A DNA stretch of 40,731 bases from an uncultured bacterium. Lineage in GTDB: Bacteria; Cyanobacteriota; Vampirovibrionia; Gastranaerophilales; Gastranaerophilaceae. The notes below the pieces were generated by a model, which worked only from the letters and a program-made list of their open reading frames with translations, was not told where the DNA came from and searched no databases. The position numbers and the translations under genes are program-made. Each line of letters begins with the position of its first letter. Positions within the stretch are counted from its first letter, which is position 1. Shown one piece after another: positions 35,778 through 40,731 of the stretch. The stretch spans positions 1 to 40,731 of the forward strand of contig CACZCH010000012.1 of assembly GCA_902779645.1 (NCBI GenBank). The letters are read 5' to 3'.

Positions 35778-36872
35778 CTACTTAATGCGATTCCCTTTTG
35801 TATCATATATTGTGCCGTCAGGGTTAAAGATTAAAACAGAACCTTTTACGACACGTTTAACAGGTTTATTTTGTTTTGAATCAGCAGAAATTTCTTTGAC
35901 TTCTGTCGGATTAAGCTCGTTATATTTGCTAATTAAAGCTTCTTCAAAAGCTTTGTACATAATACCGCTTTGGATTTTATTAAGACCTTCATCGGTTATA
36001 CCGTCATCTTCAAATTCAGAGATTGTGTACATGTCACTTGTTGCTTTCATTGTTTCTTCAACTTTACGTTCACCTGTATCCCAATTTACAGTATGAGCTT
36101 CGTTTATGGTAGTTGTAAGCATTTCTTTAGCATAAGCTTTTGCTTTTGAGTAAACCATTCTCTGTGTCGGGTTCATAGAAGTCAGGTCTGCATAAGTTAC
36201 AGTTTTACAGAATTCCAATTCATCTTTGTATTGTTCGGCAAATTCTTCATAACTCATTCCGAGGTGTTTTTGTGCAAGGAAATCAATATCATATTCTGTT
36301 TTAGAAGGCTCAGTGTGAGTTTCATCTCCGTTAGCTTCTTCCATTATGTATTCGATTTTGTCTTTCAGCTGATGAAGAGATTCCATGTCAGCTGAGGTTC
36401 TCGTTCTGATTTCTTCAATATCAAAATTTAAAAGTTTATCATCTAAATTCGGATAATATCTGTAATGCCATCTTGGTACAATGTTGATATCTTTGTAAGC
36501 TTCGCACTCAATGAAAGCTTGGTCAATAGCTTTTTCCATTTTGTATAATCTTTGTTCCAAATTGTTGTATGTTTTTTGAGTAACGTCATATCTCTGATAT
36601 TCATTCATTTCTGAATTGTAATAGTTGACGGCTTTTTCAAAATCAAGGTTTGTGTTTGTGCGAGATTGTGTATAATTTATTGCAGGTGCTTTTTCCGCTT
36701 TAGTTTTAGCTTGAGATACAAATTCATCTTGAGGTGCCTGATAAATATTAATCAATTGCTCTGTTGAAAATTTGTTTTGTTGTTTTTGCAGGTATTTTTG
36801 TGCGATAGCACTTGAGGATACAGTTAAAGCTGCTGCAACAGCAATTGTTCTTATAGGACTTATTTTTATCAT
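35778..36872 (-). CDS. Exported protein of unknown function, 364 residues
   Basis: The N-terminus (MIKISPIRTIAVAAALTVSS followed by SAIA) is a signal peptide or single membrane anchor. The rest is hydrophilic and largely helical, rich in Glu, Lys, Tyr and Asn, with a coiled-coil-like part (QKTYNNLEQRLYKMEKAIDQ) and a C-terminal strand-like end (GSVLIFNPDGTIYDTKGNRI). No enzyme motif and no family recognised. CGGAGT precedes the ATG. It lies between yraN and gatB on the same strand, 74 bases from each, which does not suggest a functional link. Confidence 0.7.
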   Translation of the reverse strand: MIKISPIRTIAVAAALTVSSSAIAQKYLQKQQNKFSTEQLINIYQAPQDEFVSQAKTKAEKAPAINYTQSRTNTNLDFEKAVNYYNSEMNEYQRYDVTQKTYNNLEQRLYKMEKAIDQAFIECEAYKDINIVPRWHYRYYPNLDDKLLNFDIEEIRTRTSADMESLHQLKDKIEYIMEEANGDETHTEPSKTEYDIDFLAQKHLGMSYEEFAEQYKDELEFCKTVTYADLTSMNPTQRMVYSKAKAYAKEMLTTTINEAHTVNWDTGERKVEETMKATSDMYTISEFEDDGITDEGLNKIQSGIMYKAFEEALISKYNELNPTEVKEISADSKQNKPVKRVVKGSVLIFNPDGTIYDTKGNRIK

Positions 36873-36946
36873 ATTTTACTCCGATTAATTTATTATATAT
36901 AACTATATCAATTATATAAAACCTTGTAAAATTATTTTTTGCTTTT

Positions 36947-37297
36947 TTATAAACTGATATTTTTTAGGTGTTCGATTTTGAATTGCGGCTTAATCAGAAT
37001 AGAGATTGCGTCAATTCTGTATTTTTTGTATTTCGGATTTTCTTGGAGATAAATGAATAGTCCTTGTTTAATATGATTGTATTTTGTTTTTGTAATTGCT
37101 TCCAGCGGATGCCCGCAAATATCAGATTTTCTGGTTTTAACTTCCACAAAAACGAGAGTATTTCTATCGAGTGCAATTATGTCAATTTCGCAGAATCTGG
37201 AGAATTTCTTATTCATTTCCAATATTTTATATCCCATTTTTTCTAAATGGGTTTTAGCGATTTCTTCTCCATTTTTTCCGATAGTTTGGTTTGACAT
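36947..37297 (-). CDS. yraN: YraN family (UPF0102) nuclease-fold protein
   Basis: A 116-residue protein with the PD-(D/E)xK-like core seen in this family: GEEIAKTHLEKMGYKI, then FCEIDIIALDRNTLVFVEVKTR (Glu-Asp and Glu-x-Lys). The family resembles Holliday-junction resolvases, but its activity is not firmly established. The length is typical. No Shine-Dalgarno is seen before the ATG. It lies right after the tRNA-Gly terminator. Confidence 0.9.
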   Translation of the reverse strand: MSNQTIGKNGEEIAKTHLEKMGYKILEMNKKFSRFCEIDIIALDRNTLVFVEVKTRKSDICGHPLEAITKTKYNHIKQGLFIYLQENPKYKKYRIDAISILIKPQFKIEHLKNISL

Positions 37298-37307
37298 AAT
37301 ATTCTGA

Positions 37308-37333
37308 ATAAAAAAACTAAGCCTTGGGCTTAG
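37308..37333 (-). terminator. Terminator of tRNA-Gly
   Basis: On the minus strand CTAAGCC-CAA-GGCTTAG (7-base stem) is followed directly by a run of seven T's. It separates the tRNA from yraN. Confidence 0.85.
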
Positions 37334-37364
37334 CTTATATTTTGAATCTCTTTATTGTTTTAAA

Positions 37365-37439
37365 TGGAGCGGGAGACGAGGCTCGAACTCGCGACATCCT
37401 CCTTGGCAAGGAGGCATTCTACCACTGAATTACCCCCGC
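37365..37439 (-). tRNA. tRNA-Gly(GCC)
   Basis: 75 bases on the minus strand from GCGGGGG to an encoded CCA. The acceptor stem pairs GCGGGGG with CTCCCGC (one G-T). The D arm has TTCAGTGGTAGAAT. The anticodon stem CCTCC/GGAGG holds the loop TTGCCAA, anticodon GCC. The T arm contains GTTCGAGCC in its usual place. Confidence 0.97.
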
Positions 37440-37490
37440 GGGTATAGTATTATGATACATGATAACTTTTCAAAGTCAATAGGGTTTTAT

Positions 37491-38495
37491 TTAAGAAATT
37501 TTTATATACGCTTTGAAAATTTTATTTGAAACTGTATCTTCAAAAGCTTGTTGAATTTCATCCAGCGGATATACGGTTGTTAAATTTTTGACATTGACTT
37601 TGTGTGAAGTCAAAAGTTCAAAAGAATCTTTTAAATCTTTTGGAGAAGGAGAATAACTTCCCAGAACAGTCAATTCTTTGTAATAAATTTCATTATTCGG
37701 ATATCCTGTATTTTTTGGTGTGCTTGAAAATACAAGAATTTTTCCGCCTTTTCTTACAACTTTTAGTGCAACATCAAGTGCTTTATCTGCGCCTGAAGTC
37801 ATAAATACGGCATCGATACCCCCGCTTTTTCTTTGCAAAATTTTATCAAATTCTTCCAAGTTTAGAGAGTTATAAGATTCAATCCCCATGTTGTTAGCAA
37901 GCGCAATTCTGTCTTCAATTAAATCACAGCCGTAAACTTTGTACCCGAGAGCCTTAATTCCTTCTCCCATAAGAAGTCCGATTGAACCTAATCCTACAAC
38001 AAGGACTTTATCACCTTCAATCAAATTACATCTTTTTATTGCTCTAACGCAGCAGCCGAGGGGTTCGTAAAAAGATATCTCTTCGTCAGTCATTTTTTCA
38101 GGGATGATATGAGCAACATTCTTGAGATGTTCTTCTGACAAATAAACCAGCTCGCTGAATCCTCCTGGGCGAATGTTTGTAGATTTAAAATGTTCGCACA
38201 TAGAGACATTTCCGTGTTTGCAATAAACGCATTCTCCGCAGGGAATGTGGTGAGAAGTAACAATCCTGTCACCTTTTTTAAAGTTTGTTTCAGAATCAAT
38301 TTCATCAATGACAGCCACGATTTCATGTCCCAAGACTGCGCCGTTATGTACGATTTTTTCTCTGAATTTAACTATATCAGAACCGCATAGGCCGCACCCT
38401 AAAACTTTGACTATTGCGCCTTTGCGTCCATCTAATTTAATATCATCAACATTTTTAATAACTATTTTGTCATTTTCGACTTGAGCTGTTTTCAT
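37491..38495 (-). CDS. Zinc-dependent medium-chain alcohol/polyol dehydrogenase
   Basis: A 334-residue MDR-superfamily dehydrogenase. Catalytic zinc ligands are in GLCGSDI and LGHEIVA; the structural zinc cysteines are in CGECVYCKHGNVSMC; EPLGCCVRAI and the Rossmann motif VVGLGSIGLL follow. The order and length match threonine/sorbitol/butanediol-type dehydrogenases, but the substrate cannot be assigned. AAAGGA precedes the ATG. It is a third alcohol dehydrogenase of the window, unrelated to the two iron-type enzymes, and is placed 41 bases after the SpoIID-like gene, with no evident pathway link. Confidence 0.93.
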   Translation of the reverse strand: MKTAQVENDKIVIKNVDDIKLDGRKGAIVKVLGCGLCGSDIVKFREKIVHNGAVLGHEIVAVIDEIDSETNFKKGDRIVTSHHIPCGECVYCKHGNVSMCEHFKSTNIRPGGFSELVYLSEEHLKNVAHIIPEKMTDEEISFYEPLGCCVRAIKRCNLIEGDKVLVVGLGSIGLLMGEGIKALGYKVYGCDLIEDRIALANNMGIESYNSLNLEEFDKILQRKSGGIDAVFMTSGADKALDVALKVVRKGGKILVFSSTPKNTGYPNNEIYYKELTVLGSYSPSPKDLKDSFELLTSHKVNVKNLTTVYPLDEIQQAFEDTVSNKIFKAYIKIS

Positions 38496-38536
38496 TTTAT
38501 TTCCTTTATTTTACCTCTATTATTTACCCCTATTAT

Positions 38537-39406
38537 TTACCCCTCTTTTAATCTTGCAAATTTTGTATTGGCGTAGAAATATTTTAGAATCTGATATCCG
38601 TTATATCCGCGCTTTGCCAAGTTATTTGCTCCGTATTGGCTCATTCCGACTCCGTGTCCGTTCTTTTTAATACCGTCGTCAAAAGAAGGGACAGATTTAA
38701 GAAATGGCAAATCTTGTGTCCAAACTTGTGATGCACTTCTTGTTTTGCCTCCTGCTGAGGCTGAGTAGTAGGCAGGAACTATTTTACCTTGATAAATTAA
38801 AACTATACCTTTTGTATCTTCTACCGCTTTATTGGTTTGAACGGTTTCTGCAGAAGCTCCTCCGTATGCTTGGTCCTCTGGCGTGTCTTTAAGGTCGTAA
38901 CCATACTTGCCTCGTTTCCCCATATTTGCCAGCGCGTAGCTTCTTGCTGCAATTGCCTGAGCTTTGTGTGCTTCAATTTCCCAACCGGACGGCATTTCAG
39001 ACGGTACAACTCCGCGGATATAAGATTCCAAATCCAAGTCATTCATAACTGTGAGTGAACCGCCGTCGTTTATAACTTTAAAATGTCCTCTATACCATTT
39101 ACGTTTCACACTGATGAATCCGTTTTCTTCCGGTTTAATTATTATTTGGTTTGTTTTAATTTTTCTGTACTGACCGTCAATTTTAATCGCAATCATGTCA
39201 CTATGATATGGTTTAAATTCATACCCCTTCATTTTGTCCATAATAAAAAGGAGTTTGTTTGTTTTGACGTCAATTATTTCAGCAGGGGTTGAAGCTCCGA
39301 TAAAAGTTTTGTTCACGCGGGTTTGTAGCCCTATTTTTATTGCAAAACAAGGCACGATAAAAAATATGTATACAAAAAATAATATTAAAACTCTTCTCAG
39401 CCCCAT
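38537..39406 (-). CDS. SpoIID/LytB-domain exported protein
   Basis: A 289-residue protein with an N-terminal signal/anchor helix (VLILFFVYIFFIVPCFA). The SpoIID domain is recognised by LTVMNDLDLESYIRGVVPSE, HKAQAIAARSYALANMGKRG, and the C-terminal GHGVGMSQYGANNLAKRGY. Such domains are peptidoglycan lytic transglycosylases in sporulating bacteria and occur widely in non-sporulating ones, including cyanobacteria. The protein is likely periplasmic and involved in wall remodelling. Start 39406 has TACAAT exactly 6 nt upstream and no Shine-Dalgarno; an ATG six codons earlier would overlap that box. Confidence 0.92.
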   Translation of the reverse strand: MGLRRVLILFFVYIFFIVPCFAIKIGLQTRVNKTFIGASTPAEIIDVKTNKLLFIMDKMKGYEFKPYHSDMIAIKIDGQYRKIKTNQIIIKPEENGFISVKRKWYRGHFKVINDGGSLTVMNDLDLESYIRGVVPSEMPSGWEIEAHKAQAIAARSYALANMGKRGKYGYDLKDTPEDQAYGGASAETVQTNKAVEDTKGIVLIYQGKIVPAYYSASAGGKTRSASQVWTQDLPFLKSVPSFDDGIKKNGHGVGMSQYGANNLAKRGYNGYQILKYFYANTKFARLKEG

Positions 39407-39412
39407 AAGAGT

Positions 39413-39418
39413 ATTGTA
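39413..39418 (-). promoter_or_regulatory. -10 hexamer of the SpoIID-like gene, leaderless arrangement
   Basis: On the minus strand TACAAT, 6 bases (ACTCTT), then ATG at 39406. The extended sequence GTATACAAT resembles the box before the WecA/TagO-like gene. Confidence 0.5.
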
Positions 39419-39450
39419 TACCAAAAAAAATATAAAGAATAATCTAAATT

Positions 39451-39537
39451 TGTCATTCTGAACCCAAAAGCAATTTTAGGGGTGAAGAATCTCATGCAAG
39501 TATAGAAAGAGATACTTCGTTAACGCTCAGTATAACA
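39451..39537. repeat. Single copy of the TGTCATTCTGA palindromic repeat
   Basis: TGTCATTCTGA ... GAAGAATCTC ... GAGATACTTCG ... GCTCAGTATAACA follows the same order as the units at 33959-34250, with a shorter and different middle. It lies between tsaC and the SpoIID-like gene. Confidence 0.8.
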
Positions 39538-39540
39538 AAT

Positions 39541-40119
39541 TTAAATTATTTCAATTTCGCCTTGACGAAAAACAATCGGCTTGCCGTCTTTGAATCCAGC
39601 AACTGTTGAGGCTCTGCCTTGAGCTTCCTCTCCATAGTCTTCTATTACCATATCAACTTTATCTCCGATGTATTTTACGGCTTCTTCATAGGTTAGAGCC
39701 GGAGGTTCACCTGAAATATTTGCACTTGTGGTTGCAAGTACGTGTCCGTCTATATTTTTGCAGATATTTGAGAAGGTTTCATTGGCGGGAACTCTTATTC
39801 CGACAGTCGGGAGATTTGAGGTCATATAATCAGGTGTATTTTCAGATTTGTCTAATACCAGTGTTAAAGCTCCGGGGAAGTGCTTTTTTATTAGTTTTTG
39901 CGCTTCTTTTTCAATCGGTTGACGTACATAATCAAACAGGGGATAAATATCGTAACTCATAAGAATAAGTGGTTTTTTTGATTCACGATGTTTAATCTCA
40001 TATATTTTTTTTACAGCTTTTTCGCTGTTTGGAAGACACCCTAAGCCCCAAACAGTATCTGTTACAAACGCTATTACTCCGTCATCTTGAAGAATTCTGT
40101 TTATTTTTTCGTAATCCAT
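39541..40119 (-). CDS. L-threonylcarbamoyladenylate synthase (Sua5/YrdC/TsaC family)
   Basis: A 192-residue YrdC-domain enzyme that makes threonylcarbamoyl-AMP for the t6A37 modification of ANN-decoding tRNAs. The motifs are FVTDTVWGLGC, IYEIKHRESKKPLILM (K and R of the active site), HFPGALTLVLDK and TTSANISGEPPALT. It lacks the C-terminal Sua5 domain, so it is the short TsaC type. Start 40119 is set by AAGGGGAT six bases upstream; the frame stays open 23 more codons without a site. Confidence 0.95.
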   Translation of the reverse strand: MDYEKINRILQDDGVIAFVTDTVWGLGCLPNSEKAVKKIYEIKHRESKKPLILMSYDIYPLFDYVRQPIEKEAQKLIKKHFPGALTLVLDKSENTPDYMTSNLPTVGIRVPANETFSNICKNIDGHVLATTSANISGEPPALTYEEAVKYIGDKVDMVIEDYGEEAQGRASTVAGFKDGKPIVFRQGEIEII

Positions 40120-40203
40120 TTTTATCCCCTTTTTTACTATATTAGCACGTAATAAAAATTTATATTGGGGGTTTAAATATATATACAAATATGTTACAAT
40201 GTA

Positions 40204-40226
40204 TATAATCGGAGGATTTTATGTAA
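40204..40226 (+). promoter_or_regulatory. Promoter-like TATAAT and strong ribosome binding site followed by ATG-TAA
   Basis: TATAAT (40204-40209) is followed almost at once by GGAGGA and ATG at 40221, but the next codon is TAA. The site looks like the one before glyA (GGAGGATTTTATG). It is either the remains of a gene start, a minimal start-stop element, or chance. No ORF follows in that frame. Confidence 0.35.
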
Positions 40227-40339
40227 AATTTGTACTGAGTCTTTCGGTGAAGAGAATTCGGGCAATGGTGAGAATATGAGCAAGACAGGGTGGGTCTCAA
40301 CCCGCAAGGGCAGAACCCGCCGAGAGCCCAAAGAGGGTC

Positions 40340-40371
40340 AACACCCCTCTAGCTCCCCTAACAAGGGGAGG
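40340..40371. repeat. Copy related to the palindromic element at 23371-23519
   Basis: AACACCCCTCTAGCTCCCCT followed by AACAAGGGGAGG; CTCCCC/GGGGAG form a stem with a 6-base loop. It resembles the reverse complement of the arm and 16-base palindrome near 23490-23519. The surroundings (40290-40380) are richer in G+C than the rest of the window, and the stretch 40120-40461 holds no convincing gene. Confidence 0.45.
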
Positions 40372-40461
40372 ACGCTCCGGTCTAAGCGCAATACATATCA
40401 AACAATTGGAGAACGCTTAAAACCCAAACAACAAACAACCAAACGAAAGGATAATGAAAGT

Positions 40462-40731
40462 ATGAAAAAAGGCTTTTCTTGATACAGAACAAGGTATCAC
40501 ATGGTGTATACAGATGTATACAGACAAATAACGGATTAGTTGAAGAATTATATTCCGGTACAAGAAGAGTTAAATTTTCTCCCAATGCTAACAAGTGTAC
40601 TTTCAAAGTTCCTCAAGCAGCGCAGTACAAAGTAGATATGTACAGTGCGGGTTCAGGCGGAACTCTTTTTGCAAAGGTTAATTCACAAAGAGATGACAGT
40701 CGTGTTCATACATATACAATGGCAGGAAGAA
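40462..40731 (+). pseudogene. Broken prepilin-like gene, running off the window edge
   Basis: ATGAAAAAAGGCTTTTCTTG encodes MKKGFS and then hits TGA. MKKGFS is the cleavage-site start of type IV prepilin-like proteins (normally followed by LxE and a hydrophobic helix). In the neighbouring frame an open reading runs to the window end, beginning LIQNKVSHGVYRC and continuing GLVEELYSGTRRVKFSPNAN and CTFKVPQAAQYKVDMYSAGS, with no stop. So the start lies in one frame and the body in another, and the expected hydrophobic helix is missing. A tandem 10-base repeat (TGTATACAGA twice, 40505-40524) lies in this region. It could also be a different gene that starts inside the open frame at TTG 40479. The end is unknown. 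Confidence 0.5.

Noticed and set aside
5613..39406. SpoIIE-like and SpoIID-like genes as signs of sporulation
   Set aside because: Both domains are widespread outside spore formers; the phosphatase is tied to the hydrogenase sensor and no other sporulation gene is seen.
40276..40482. 68-residue ORF (basic, Arg/Lys/Ser-rich) near the right edge
   Set aside because: It runs through hairpin repeats (40333-40371), has no ribosome binding site, and only shares the MKKGFS codons at its end.

Overview
The window is AT-rich DNA from a non-photosynthetic, fermentative relative of the cyanobacteria, most likely a gut lineage of Melainabacteria/Vampirovibrionia (Gastranaerophilales type). The best single clue is the ClpC protein (26959-29481), whose N-terminal Clp repeats read like cyanobacterial/plastid ClpC. 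It sits with [FeFe] hydrogenases, AdhE, Rex and MraY/WecA-type envelope genes, and no photosynthesis or respiration gene is seen. The lineage assignment is an inference from remembered family resemblance, not from a search.

Layout. 1-318: 3' end of a REP-associated (RAYT/Y1) transposase followed by a REP-like hairpin. 400-2410: folC and an orphan sugar ABC permease, divergent, both with leaderless-looking starts. 2509-12189 (minus strand): a fermentation and hydrogen block. adhE has its own strong promoter. Below it lies a tight gene string: rex, a small 2Fe-2S protein, a PAS-containing sensory-type [FeFe] hydrogenase (HydS), a SpoIIE/PP2C-like phosphatase translationally coupled to it, a second small 2Fe-2S protein, a group B-like [FeFe] hydrogenase and an iron alcohol dehydrogenase. 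Together these look like a redox- and H2-responsive electron-disposal module (NADH to ethanol, reduced ferredoxin to H2). 12369-13091: a small DxD glycosyltransferase.

13247-23284: a chemosensory locus built around a divergent promoter at 19088-19142. Rightward are a methyl-accepting protein with no periplasmic sensor domain and a CheA-CheW-REC hybrid kinase. Leftward are a REC-(GAF-like)-GGDEF diguanylate cyclase with an inhibitory site, a double CheW, a 768-residue lipoprotein/membrane protein of unknown function and a solute-binding lipoprotein. CheR and CheB are not present. This resembles Wsp-type c-di-GMP signalling but with different parts, and is the best candidate for an undescribed system here.

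23285-34254: a palindromic repeat, two small ORFs in one frame split by stops, coaD, an exported SH3-like protein, a GT39-like membrane glycosyltransferase, clpC, a YkgJ-like cysteine-cluster protein, a roughly 405-codon gene broken by a one-base shift in an A run, glyA, a WecA/TagO-like phosphoglycosyl transferase, and three tandem copies of a palindromic repeat. 34255-40119 (minus strand): gatB, an exported unknown protein, yraN, tRNA-Gly(GCC), a zinc alcohol dehydrogenase, a SpoIID/LytB-domain protein and tsaC. 40120-40731: mostly non-coding, with a Shine-Dalgarno followed by ATG-TAA, a repeat, and a broken prepilin-like gene running off the edge.

Two genome-wide habits are visible. Many genes have a Shine-Dalgarno (GGAG/AGGA), but at least six instead have a -10 hexamer 6-7 nt before the ATG, which suggests leaderless transcripts. 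Several families of dispersed palindromic repeats fill the intergenic gaps.
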